Below, piece after piece: positions 7,700-14,973 of a stretch of 27,785 nucleotides of DNA. Position 1 is the first letter of the stretch. Each line of letters begins with the position of its first letter. Source of the DNA: an uncultured Clostridia bacterium (lineage in GTDB: Bacteria > Bacillota > Clostridia > TANB77 > CAG-508); assembly GCA_934120315.1 (NCBI GenBank), contig CAKOTX010000015.1, positions 1 to 27,785 of the forward strand. The letters run 5' to 3'. The translations under genes were made by a program, and so were the position numbers. Below the pieces are notes generated by a model. The model saw only the letters and a program-made list of their open reading frames with translations, was not told the origin of the DNA and did no database searches.

Positions 7700-9523
7700 T
7701 TATGCTTTATTAGCATTTCTTGCTGCTCTTTCTCTTTCTTTATTGTCTAAGATTTTCTTTCTTAATCTGATTGATTTTGGAGTAACTTCAACTAATTCAT
7801 CATCTTGAATAAACTCAATAGCTTTTTCAAGTGACATTTGAATTGGTGGTACTAATCTTAAAGCATCATCAGAACCAGAAGCTCTTGTATTAGTTAAATG
7901 TTTTTCTTTACATACATTTATAGCTAAATCTTCTCCTCTTGAATTTAATCCAACTATCATTCCTTCATATACATCAACACCAGGACCTATGAATAATTCA
8001 CCTTTGTCTTGAGCATTGTATAAACCATATGTTATTGATGTTCCAGCTTCAAATGCTACAATTGTTCCTCTAACTCTTGCAACAACTTCACCTTTGAATG
8101 GTTCATAACAATCAAATATGCTATTCATAACTCCTTCACCCTTTGTATCTGTAAGGAATTCTGTTCTATATCCAATTAATCCTCTTGCTGGAATCTTAAA
8201 TTCTATTTTTGTATGTCCTGCTTCAGCTGGTTCCATATTAACCATTTCAGCTTTTCTTCTTCCTAATTTTTCAATTACTGTTCCAACTGAATCATCTGGA
8301 ATGTTTACAACTAATCTTTCGATTGGCTCACATTTTACACCATCAATTTCTTTCATGATTACTTTTGGTCTAGATACTAATAATTCATATCCTTCCCTTC
8401 TCATTGTTTCAATTAATACTGATAAGTGTAATTCTCCTCTTCCTGATACTATAAATGAATCAGGTGATGCTGTTTCTTCAACTCTTAAGCTTACATTTCT
8501 ATCTAATTCTTTAAATAATCTATCTCTTAAATGTCTTGATGTGATAAATTGTCCTTCTCTTCCTGCAAATGGTCCATTGTTTACACTAAATGTCATAGAT
8601 ACTGTTGGTTCATCAATATCAACAAATGGTATTTTTTCTGGGTTGTTGAAATCACAGATTGTATCTCCAATATGAATATTTGGAATACCAGCAACTTCAA
8701 TAATATCTCCTGCAGAAGCTTCATCAACTTCAACTTTCTTTAATCCCATATGTGTATAAACTTTTGCAATTCTTCCTTGTGAAACTTTATCGTCTTTTTC
8801 ACAAATGCTTACAGGCATACCAACTTTTATTGTTCCTCTTTCAAGTCTTCCTACTGCAATTCTTCCAACATAATCATCATAATCGATGTTTGAAACTAAC
8901 ATTTGAGCAGGTCCATCAACTTCACAATTTGGAGCTTGAATTGTATTTATTATTGTTTCAAATAAACATGTTAAATCTCCATCTGGATCATCTAAATTTA
9001 ATTTTGCAACTCCATTTTTTGCTGAAGCATATACTACTGGGAAGTCTAATTGATCATCATTTGCTTCCAATTCTATAAATAATTCCATTACTTCGTCTAA
9101 TACTTTTTGAGGTTCTGCACCTGGTCTATCAATTTTATTAATTACTACGATTGGTTTTAAGTTCATTGCTAATGATTTTTTTAATACTTCTCTTGTTTGA
9201 GGCATTGCACCTTCAAATGCATCAACCAACAAAAGTACTCCATCAACTGTTTTTAAAACTCTTTCTACTTCTCCACCAAAATCAGCATGTCCAGGAGTAT
9301 CAACTATATTAATTTTTACTCCATTAAACATAACAGCTGTATTTTTAGCTAATATTGTGATTCCTCTTTCTTTTTCTTGATCATTTGAGTCCATTACTCT
9401 TTCTGCTACTTGTTCATTATCTCTAAATACATGGCTTTGTCTTAATAATGCATCTACTAATGTTGTTTTTCCATGGTCAACGTGTGCTATAATTGCGATA
9501 TTTCTTATATTTTTATTATTCAT
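7700..9523 (-). CDS. typA: Ribosome-associated translational GTPase TypA/BipA
   Basis: An EF-G-like GTPase that binds the 70S ribosome and helps 50S assembly and growth under stress or cold. At 607 aa it has full family length. The G domain holds G1 AHVDHGKTT (13-21), the switch I motif EKERGITI, G3 DTPGHADFGGEVER, G4 NKIDRPGA and a G5-like YASAKNG. The later domains show ISGRGELHLSVLIETMRREGYE-type EF-G III features (here starting VSGRGELHL) and RGLIGYRTEFLTDTKGEG, which is diagnostic for BipA. The C-terminus ends in a basic helix (RLRKKILDNKERERAARN). It is the last gene of a three-gene operon, 17 bp after plsC, and is followed by a strong hairpin terminator. Nothing unusual is seen. Confidence 0.97.
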   Translation of the reverse strand: MNNKNIRNIAIIAHVDHGKTTLVDALLRQSHVFRDNEQVAERVMDSNDQEKERGITILAKNTAVMFNGVKINIVDTPGHADFGGEVERVLKTVDGVLLLVDAFEGAMPQTREVLKKSLAMNLKPIVVINKIDRPGAEPQKVLDEVMELFIELEANDDQLDFPVVYASAKNGVAKLNLDDPDGDLTCLFETIINTIQAPNCEVDGPAQMLVSNIDYDDYVGRIAVGRLERGTIKVGMPVSICEKDDKVSQGRIAKVYTHMGLKKVEVDEASAGDIIEVAGIPNIHIGDTICDFNNPEKIPFVDIDEPTVSMTFSVNNGPFAGREGQFITSRHLRDRLFKELDRNVSLRVEETASPDSFIVSGRGELHLSVLIETMRREGYELLVSRPKVIMKEIDGVKCEPIERLVVNIPDDSVGTVIEKLGRRKAEMVNMEPAEAGHTKIEFKIPARGLIGYRTEFLTDTKGEGVMNSIFDCYEPFKGEVVARVRGTIVAFEAGTSITYGLYNAQDKGELFIGPGVDVYEGMIVGLNSRGEDLAINVCKEKHLTNTRASGSDDALRLVPPIQMSLEKAIEFIQDDELVEVTPKSIRLRKKILDNKERERAARNANKA

Positions 9524-9540
9524 TTTTCATTCTCCTTCTA

Positions 9541-10137
9541 TTATTTACTTTTTGCTAATTTTATTATTTCATCCATTATTTCTTCTGTAATTTCATCTAA
9601 TTCATCTTTGCTTCTGTCTTTAAAGTCCATTGGCTTTCCATATCTTATAGTCATTTTGTGGAAAAGTTTCTCTCCCCCACTTATCCCAACAGGAATTACT
9701 CTTGCACCAGTTCTTACAGCAAAAAATGCAGCACCATCTTTTACTTTTTCTCCTTTTTCTAGTCCGTTTCTTGTCCCTTCTGGGAATAATGCTATACTTT
9801 CACCATTTTTCAAAGCTTTTAATGTTGTTTTTACTGCTGATAAATCTTTAGAATCTCTTTTAACATATATTCCTCCGAAAACAACTCCTAAAAATGCGAA
9901 AAATGGATTTTTCTTAAGTTCTTCTTTAGCAAGAAATCTTACATGTCTTTGAGCTGTAACTACTATTAATGGTGGATCTTTATATGTTCTATGATTTCCA
10001 CAATAAATAAGTGGTTCTTTTTTGTCCTTTGGAATGTTTTCTTTTCCCTCAACTTTTACTCTATAAAACACTAAGAAATATAGTCTTATAAAAAATCTTA
10101 CTATTACTCTAATTATTTTTTCTACTACTTCTTTCAT
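9541..10137 (-). CDS. plsC: 1-acyl-sn-glycerol-3-phosphate acyltransferase (PlsC family)
   Basis: Transfers an acyl group to lysophosphatidic acid to make phosphatidic acid at the inner face of the membrane. At 198 aa it is a short but typical firmicute PlsC. The N-terminus is a hydrophobic/basic membrane-interacting helix (~8-27). The catalytic HX4D motif is HRTYKD (49-54) and the substrate-binding block is FPEGTRNG (~117-124); RVIPVGISGG is the conserved Pro-containing block IV. The start is 3 bp after the upstream Asp23-like gene and the stop 17 bp before typA, so the three are one transcript. In many firmicutes plsC sits beside cmk and rpsA; here the neighbour is a P-loop protein that is not Cmk. 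Confidence 0.92.
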   Translation of the reverse strand: MKEVVEKIIRVIVRFFIRLYFLVFYRVKVEGKENIPKDKKEPLIYCGNHRTYKDPPLIVVTAQRHVRFLAKEELKKNPFFAFLGVVFGGIYVKRDSKDLSAVKTTLKALKNGESIALFPEGTRNGLEKGEKVKDGAAFFAVRTGARVIPVGISGGEKLFHKMTIRYGKPMDFKDRSKDELDEITEEIMDEIIKLAKSK

Positions 10138-10140
10138 TTG

Positions 10141-10986
10141 TTACACCTCTTCCCTTCCAGGTACATAGACACTCTTTGCTACTACATCCATCGAAATTAC
10201 ATTCATCGCTGTTAAGTTTTCTATTTCTCTTGTTGCCTTTTCTTTAAATGTTTTTAATGTTTCTTGAATGTTGAATCCATATGTTACAGCAACTTCCATA
10301 TATATAGTTGGTCCTGCTTCTGTACTTGTTACTCTAGTTCTTATAACTTTGTGTATTGCTGGCATCTCTTCTGCTAAGTATTCTATTATTTGTCTAAATA
10401 CTGTATCTGAAATTGTAAATTTTCCTAAATAACTAAATGTTGGTCTAATTATTGTCTTTTCTGATATATATGGCTTTTGTCCAACTCCTTTAGATTTGAA
10501 TATTTGTAAAGGATCTAATAAATATCCTGAAAAATCTTTTTTTAATTCAAATGTTGGTACTGGAATAACATGTTTTCCTTCTGTTACACGTATATGTCTT
10601 GCTGTTTGCATTTCTTCTTCTGTTGCAACTTCATTTATATAAGTTGTATCAGATACTTCTGGAAGTCCAAGATTTTTGGCTATCTTTTGAACCATTCCAT
10701 CAGATGTTCCTAATATTAAGATTTTGTCTGGCTTGTATTTTTTTAAAGCTTTTTCTATTGGCTTTCTTTCTTCATCTTCATAAAATAATGCATGTTTTAC
10801 TGTTTCTATCTTTGTTGGTGCCTTTTTAGCAGATAATCCTGCAACAATTTCATTATCCATGATTAATAATCCATCATCTATTATGAAATGTATTCCTTTT
10901 TCACTTGCTACCATTTGTGCTCTATAACTTTTGCCTGTCCCAGACGGTCCTACAAATGCATATACTTTTATTTTTTCAAATAACAT
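10141..10986 (-). CDS. P-loop NTPase fused to an Asp23/Gls24-like domain
   Basis: The 281-aa product has two parts. Residues 1-~160 resemble a small P-loop NTPase or nucleotide-kinase fold: VYAFVGPSGTGKS with Walker A 13-20, then FIIDDGLLI (35-42) as a possible acidic strand, and DKILILGTSDGM (87-98). Residues ~187-275 (GKFTISDTVFRQIIEYLAEEM ... VAVTYGFNIQETLKTFKEK ... MDVVAKSVYV) have the pattern of Asp23/Gls24 (DUF322) envelope-stress proteins, which in other firmicutes sit at the membrane. No Walker B catalytic pair is certain. There is no membrane segment. Its stop is 3 bp before plsC, suggesting a link to membrane lipid synthesis, but the function is unknown. AGAGGAG precedes the ATG. 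Confidence 0.75.
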   Translation of the reverse strand: MLFEKIKVYAFVGPSGTGKSYRAQMVASEKGIHFIIDDGLLIMDNEIVAGLSAKKAPTKIETVKHALFYEDEERKPIEKALKKYKPDKILILGTSDGMVQKIAKNLGLPEVSDTTYINEVATEEEMQTARHIRVTEGKHVIPVPTFELKKDFSGYLLDPLQIFKSKGVGQKPYISEKTIIRPTFSYLGKFTISDTVFRQIIEYLAEEMPAIHKVIRTRVTSTEAGPTIYMEVAVTYGFNIQETLKTFKEKATREIENLTAMNVISMDVVAKSVYVPGREEV

Positions 10987-11025
10987 TTTTTTCTCCTCTT
11001 ATTCATTGCTTGTTTTCAATGAGAA

Positions 11026-11045
11026 AGGCACGATTTGTCGTGCCT
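11026..11045 (-). terminator. Hairpin between the GT2 gene and the Asp23-like operon
   Basis: AGGCACGA (11026-11033) pairs with TCGTGCCT (11038-11045) around a TTTG loop. On the minus strand it is followed by TTCTCATTG, a weak U-tract, so it may leak and let the GT2 transcript continue into the P-loop/plsC/typA operon, for which I see no strong separate promoter. Confidence 0.6.
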
Positions 11046-11070
11046 CTATTTTTCTAATTTTTCTCTAGTG

Positions 11071-12330
11071 TTAAATCTTTTCTGGTGCTTCTTCGGCATC
11101 AGTACTTACTTCTGCAATCTTTATATTTCTAACATGATCAATTTTTTCCCATGTTGTTTCTCTTTTAAATAAGCATTTAATATTAATTATTACCCATGTT
11201 CCCATGAATGCTGGATAACATAGCAACCCTTTTATCATAGGTTTTATTGGCTTTTTATCTAATATCATTGCAAGTAAAGCTGTTCCAATTGGTAGTAATA
11301 ATGTTGGTATTAAATAATTTAATAAATTTACTATAAATTCAGCCCCATTCATTGTTTGTGATGCATACATTACACAATTAATTAACATTAATACCATTGT
11401 TATTATAAGCATTGGTGTTGTTCCAGCAATATATAAAAATCCATCTAAATTCATTAATGTTTTGTGTTCTTTTACTGCTAAGAATAATTCTTTTGTATAT
11501 CTTTTTATACATTGCATATGTCCAACTGTCCATCTACTTCTTTGTGACCATGATTGCTTAAATGATGTTGGTTGTTCATCATATACAATAGCATCTGTTG
11601 CCCAACCTAATTTTTTACCTTTTATAATTCTTTTTAGAGAAAATTCAATATCTTCTGTTAATGTTTCTGTTTCCCATCCATTTGGTTTTACTACATCAAA
11701 TTTAACCATAAATCCTGTACCATTTAATAATGGTGATAATCCTATATTATATCTTGCTAAATGGTATAATCTGTGCATTGACCAATAGAATAATGCATAT
11801 CCTGCTGTAATCCAGTTATCTGTTGGATTTTTGATATCTCTATATCCTTGAACTACATCTTCTCCTTGGCATAATTTCTTGTTCATATTAACAATGAAAT
11901 CTTTATCAACAATATTATCAGCATCGAAAACAAAGAATGCATCGTAATCAGCGTTTTCTTCAATTTTTTGTTTTAAAAACCATTGTAATGCATAACCTTT
12001 AGTTTTATGTGCTGGATCAAATCTTTCGAAAACTATTGCTCCTGCTTTTCTCGCAACTTCTGCTGTATTATCTGTACAGTTATCTGCAATTACATATATA
12101 TCATATAAATTTTTATCATATGTTTGATTTTTTAAACTTTCTATTAAATTACTTACTACTGCTTCCTCATTGTGTGCTGGTATTATCGCCATAAATTTAT
12201 GATTTTTATTTGTTAAATATGGTTTATCTTTTAATTTAACTAATGAGCATAAGCTAACAACAGTTTGATAGCACCAATATGCAGTTAAAATATAAACCAA
12301 GACTTGCTTTAGTATATATAAATATTCCAT
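11071..12330 (-). CDS. Membrane-embedded GT2 glycosyltransferase (BcsA/NodC/IcaA-like, processive type)
   Basis: A 419-aa inverting family-2 glycosyltransferase. One N-terminal TM (~8-31) is followed by a cytoplasmic GT-A domain: FMAIIPAHNEEAVV (46-59), YVIADNCTDNT (79-89), the metal-binding FDADN (DAD 136-138), LNGTGFMV (202-209), the catalytic LTEDIEF (Glu226-Asp227) and QRSRW (263-267), the QxxRW motif of processive synthases. Two or three C-terminal TM segments (~300-375) complete the fold. The protein probably uses a UDP-sugar to build or extend a surface polysaccharide or a glycolipid; the substrate cannot be read from the sequence. It has its own promoter and stands alone, so context does not help. 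Confidence 0.85.
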   Translation of the reverse strand: MEYLYILKQVLVYILTAYWCYQTVVSLCSLVKLKDKPYLTNKNHKFMAIIPAHNEEAVVSNLIESLKNQTYDKNLYDIYVIADNCTDNTAEVARKAGAIVFERFDPAHKTKGYALQWFLKQKIEENADYDAFFVFDADNIVDKDFIVNMNKKLCQGEDVVQGYRDIKNPTDNWITAGYALFYWSMHRLYHLARYNIGLSPLLNGTGFMVKFDVVKPNGWETETLTEDIEFSLKRIIKGKKLGWATDAIVYDEQPTSFKQSWSQRSRWTVGHMQCIKRYTKELFLAVKEHKTLMNLDGFLYIAGTTPMLIITMVLMLINCVMYASQTMNGAEFIVNLLNYLIPTLLLPIGTALLAMILDKKPIKPMIKGLLCYPAFMGTWVIINIKCLFKRETTWEKIDHVRNIKIAEVSTDAEEAPEKI

Positions 12331-12385
12331 TTTTTCCCTCTCTTTATTTTTGGTTATACCTATATTTTATTTTTTCACTTTTTAT

Positions 12386-12414
12386 ATTATACTATTAATT
12401 GATTTTTTTTGCAA
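12386..12414 (-). promoter_or_regulatory. Sigma-A promoter for the GT2 gene
   Basis: On the minus strand TTGCAA (12414-12409), 17 bp and TATAAT (12391-12386). The same -35 variant precedes uvrA. Confidence 0.65.
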
Positions 12415-12456
12415 TATTTTTACCAAAATTTCTTCAATTTATCCAAATCTTAATAA

Positions 12457-12485
12457 TTGACTCTTCCCACTAATTGTGTTATAAT
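12457..12485 (+). promoter_or_regulatory. Near-consensus promoter of the 154-aa cassette gene
   Basis: TTGACT (12457-12462), a 17-bp spacer and TATAAT (12480-12485). The leader to the ATG at 12538 is ~45 bases and ends AGAAGGGAG. Confidence 0.8.
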
Positions 12486-12537
12486 ATTTGCGTCGTTTAT
12501 TTTAAAATTTTCCAACTAACTAGAAGGGAGACTATTT

Positions 12538-13002
12538 ATGTACTTACTCAAAACGCTTTCAACCCGGAACGACGCCGTTGTTGCACAAAACGGAATCAAA
12601 ATTGTAAACATGTGGTGTTCTCGCCCTACTGCTTTAAAATTTAAAGTTTTCAATACCTTTTGGGGTGATACCGATATTCAAGTTAAATGCACAACTGGTA
12701 TTGCAAAATTCACCAAAATTGCTCAGAGCCTTTATTTGCTTTCATATGCAAATCACTTTGAACAGACAGATCTCAAAGATGGCTTTAAACAATTGGATTT
12801 TTTTGTAGGAGATTATCAGCCAGAAAATGTAGAAGGTTATATTTTGTTCATTGAAAACGAAAAGAACATTGAAACAAATGGTAAAGTGATTTTTAACAAA
12901 CATCCTCATGAAATTGTAGTCCTTCTTAAAGATGGCCAATATTTGGATTTTTCCGGAAAAAGAGCAGTCGTACAAAAAGATACTTTGCTTTTGCAAGTAT
13001 AA
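12538..13002 (+). CDS. Unrecognised 154-aa protein, orphan plus-strand cassette
   Basis: I do not recognise this family. The product is a soluble, probably beta-rich protein with no signal peptide, no TM helix and no Cys pair suggesting metal binding. It has aromatic and hydrophobic strands (FNTFWGDTDIQVKCTTGIAKF, shown here in part; VEGYILFIENEKNI; HEIVVLLKDGQYLDFSGK; KDTLLLQV). A good promoter, a clear ribosome binding site (GAAGGGAG) and an immediate strong terminator make it a real single-gene unit. It lies opposite in strand to the GT2 gene and pyk. The first codons use C/G-rich forms (ACG, CGG, AAC, GAC, GCC), unlike the AGA/AAT-dominated neighbours, which hints at later acquisition. 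A role cannot be given. Confidence 0.7.
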   Translation: MYLLKTLSTRNDAVVAQNGIKIVNMWCSRPTALKFKVFNTFWGDTDIQVKCTTGIAKFTKIAQSLYLLSYANHFEQTDLKDGFKQLDFFVGDYQPENVEGYILFIENEKNIETNGKVIFNKHPHEIVVLLKDGQYLDFSGKRAVVQKDTLLLQV

Positions 13003-13011
13003 TAATTAAAT

Positions 13012-13046
13012 AAAAAGACAGAGAATTTAAAAGCTCTGTCTTTTTT
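13012..13046. terminator. Bidirectional intrinsic terminator between the cassette gene and pyk
   Basis: AAAAAGACAGAG (13012-13023) pairs with CTCTGTCTTTTT (13034-13045). A- and T-runs at both ends let it end the plus-strand gene and, from the other side, pyk (stop at 13063). Confidence 0.88.
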
Positions 13047-13062
13047 ATTATATATTATCTCA

Positions 13063-14496
13063 TTAGATTCTTAAGATTCCACCAAGATATTTTTTAGTCA
13101 TACCACTAGCAAATGTTTTAGCTCCTCCTGAAAGAACTACAACATCACCTTTTTCAAGGATTTCTTTATCTTTTAATTTTTGAATTCCTTTGTCAATTGT
13201 TTCTTCGATTGTTTCACCAGCATCAACATAGATTGGTGTAACGTTCCAAGCTAAAGCTAATTGACGGAATGTTCTCTTATTATCTGTTATAGCTAAGATT
13301 GGGCATCCTGCTCCTAAACCAGCTAATCTTCTAGCAGAATCACCTGTATGTGTATAAGCTACAATAGCGTCTGCATTCATGTTTTTAGCTGTTACGCATG
13401 ATGTATATGCAAGTTTTGCTTCATCATCTGATAGAACAATATCTTCGCTGTTTGCGAATCTCTTCCAGTAATGGATTTCTGGTTCAACTCTATTTGCTAT
13501 TTTAACCATTGTCTTAACACATTCTACTGGATAATCACCTTGAGCACATTCTCCAGAAAGCATGATAGCACTTGTTCTATCATAAATAGCATTTGCTACG
13601 TCACTTGCTTCTGCTCTTGTTGGTAATGGTTGGTGTGTCATTGATTCAAGCATTTGTGTAGCTGTTATAGCTGGCTTGAATAATTTATTACATGTTCTAA
13701 TAATTCTTTTTTGAACTACTGGTGGTTCTGTAAAGTCTGTTTCTGTAGCCATATCACCACGAGCTATCATTTGAGCATCTGCTTCTTCAAGAATAGCATC
13801 TAAATTTGATAATCCTTCTATATTTTCTATTTTTGTTATTATTTGGATGTCTTTTCCACCATTTTCGTCTAATACTTTTCTAACATTTCTTATATCATCT
13901 AAGTTTCTTGCAAATGAAATTGCAACAAAATCATAATCATGTTCACAAGCCGATTTTAAGTCTGCAATATCTTTTTCAGCTAAACCTGGTAATCTGATTA
14001 CTGTTCCAGGTAAGTTCATTGTTTTTCTGCTTCCTAATCCATTTCCATGAACTACTGTTGTAACAATGTCTTTTCCAACAACTTCGTCAACTTTTAATTC
14101 AATTGCACCATCATCGATTAAGATTTTTGTTCCTGGTTGTACATCTTTGTATAATTCTTTATATGTTACAGAAACTTTTTCTTCGTCTCCTGTAATATCT
14201 TCATTTACTAATGTGAATTTTTGTCCATCTTTTAATTGAATTTTTGTATTTTTACCTGTATATAACATTCCTGTTCTTATTTCAGGACCTTTCATATCAA
14301 GTAACATTGGGATAGGTAAGTCTAATTCTTCTCTTAATCTTGCGATTGTTTCAGATTTTTCTGATTGTTCATCCCAACTTCCATGAGAATAATTAATTCT
14401 ACATACATTTAAACCTGCTTCAAATAATTCTTCTAATTTGTTTTCACTAGCTGGACCTATTGTTCCTACTATTTTTGTTTTTCTTAATCTTTTCAC
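13063..14496 (-). CDS. pyk: Pyruvate kinase
   Basis: Converts phosphoenolpyruvate and ADP to pyruvate and ATP, the last step of glycolysis. At 477 aa it has the core A, B and C domains without the extra C-terminal PEP-utiliser domain found in Bacillus. Motifs: TKIVGTIGPAS at the N-terminus, RINYSHG, LDMKGPEIRTG, the B-domain lid, IITKIENIEG with the catalytic Lys, IARGDMATE and TATQMLESM. Several blocks differ from the common form: GDLGVE is GDMATE and MLSGETAxGxYPVE is MLSGECAQGDYPVE, while the metal-binding Glu and Asp remain. It looks like a divergent but active enzyme. No pfkA lies next to it, unlike many firmicutes, and it has its own promoter. Confidence 0.95.
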   Translation of the reverse strand: MKRLRKTKIVGTIGPASENKLEELFEAGLNVCRINYSHGSWDEQSEKSETIARLREELDLPIPMLLDMKGPEIRTGMLYTGKNTKIQLKDGQKFTLVNEDITGDEEKVSVTYKELYKDVQPGTKILIDDGAIELKVDEVVGKDIVTTVVHGNGLGSRKTMNLPGTVIRLPGLAEKDIADLKSACEHDYDFVAISFARNLDDIRNVRKVLDENGGKDIQIITKIENIEGLSNLDAILEEADAQMIARGDMATETDFTEPPVVQKRIIRTCNKLFKPAITATQMLESMTHQPLPTRAEASDVANAIYDRTSAIMLSGECAQGDYPVECVKTMVKIANRVEPEIHYWKRFANSEDIVLSDDEAKLAYTSCVTAKNMNADAIVAYTHTGDSARRLAGLGAGCPILAITDNKRTFRQLALAWNVTPIYVDAGETIEETIDKGIQKLKDKEILEKGDVVVLSGGAKTFASGMTKKYLGGILRI

Positions 14497-14530
14497 TTTT
14501 AATTCCTCCCTTAATTTTACAACTTTGTTT

Positions 14531-14558
14531 ATTATATCACTTACTTATAATAAGTCAA
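14531..14558 (-). promoter_or_regulatory. Sigma-A promoter for pyk
   Basis: On the minus strand TTGACT (14558-14553), 16 bp and TATAAT (14536-14531), ~35 bases before the ATG at 14496, with GGGAGGAAT as ribosome binding site. Confidence 0.7.
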
Positions 14559-14590
14559 GTTATAATCTTTAACGCTAACATAACACGGCA

Positions 14591-14615
14591 AAAAACGCCC
14601 TACTACTACGGCGTT
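14591..14615 (-). terminator. Intrinsic terminator after rpmF
   Basis: On the minus strand AACGCC (14615-14610 read as rc) pairs with GGCGTT (14599-14594), followed by TTTT. It is 10 bp after the rpmF stop. Confidence 0.75.
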
Positions 14616-14625
14616 CATATGCTTA

Positions 14626-14811
14626 CTATTCTTCTACTTTTTTTGCAACTACTTCTTTTCCATCATAATATCCACAGTTAGAGCAAACTCTATGTGGTAA
14701 TACTGGTTCATGACAATGTGGGCAAGTAGCAAATTTTGGTTGTTCTACTTTCCATGTTGATCTTTTTGAATGTGTTCTAGCTTTTGACCATCTTCTTTTT
14801 GGTTGTGCCAT
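14626..14811 (-). CDS. rpmF: 50S ribosomal protein L32 (zinc-ribbon form)
   Basis: A small basic protein of the large ribosomal subunit. The start chosen is 14811 (MAQPKRRWSKARTHSKRS), 6 bases after the very strong site AGGGGGGA; a longer frame from 14856 would add 15 residues that no L32 has. The 61-aa product keeps the conserved N-terminal KRRWSKARTHSKRS stretch and a Zn ribbon, CPHC and CSNC separated by EPVLPHRV-type spacing, i.e. the C+ paralogue rather than the zinc-free form made under Zn starvation. The usual upstream partner yceD is absent: rpmF is monocistronic, divergent from asnB, with a ~80-base leader that contains two stem-loops. Confidence 0.95.
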   Translation of the reverse strand: MAQPKRRWSKARTHSKRSTWKVEQPKFATCPHCHEPVLPHRVCSNCGYYDGKEVVAKKVEE

Positions 14812-14832
14812 CTTAATCCCCCCTCGCATTAA

Positions 14833-14888
14833 AGATATATTTATATATCTATTCATTTTTTACAATCTATAACGACAAACATTTTTGT
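14833..14888 (-). other. Two stem-loops in the rpmF mRNA leader
   Basis: In the predicted leader (transcript start near 14891) GACAAA/TTTGTC forms a 6-bp stem at 14873-14888 and AGATATAT/ATATATCT an 8-bp stem with 2-base loop at 14833-14850, ending 11 bases before the ribosome binding site. These could influence translation, or reflect AT-rich sequence only. Confidence 0.35.
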
Positions 14889-14897
14889 CACCTTAGA

Positions 14898-14926
14898 ATT
14901 ATACTAAGATTTTTACAATTTGTCAA
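14898..14926 (-). promoter_or_regulatory. Consensus sigma-A promoter for rpmF
   Basis: On the minus strand TTGACA (14926-14921), 17 bp and TATAAT (14903-14898), an exact consensus match as expected for a ribosomal protein gene. Confidence 0.85.
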
Positions 14927-14948
14927 CATTTTTTCGATAATTTGTGCA

Positions 14949-14954
14949 TATAAT
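14949..14954 (+). promoter_or_regulatory. -10 element for asnB
   Basis: TATAAT at 14949-14954 lies 19 bases before the asnB ATG. No acceptable -35 is seen at 16-18 bp, so the promoter may need an activator or this leader is extremely short (AATAGGAGG follows directly). Confidence 0.45.
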
Positions 14955-14973
14955 TTGAAATAGGAGGCTTTTT

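Noticed and set aside
14812..14856. N-terminal extension of L32 from 14856
   Set aside because: The extension is absent from known L32 proteins and the strong AGGGGGGA site lies directly before the ATG at 14811.
14860..14973. T-box or amino-acid riboswitch before asnB
   Set aside because: The asnB leader after the -10 element is only about 15 bases and has no T-box sequence or antiterminator.
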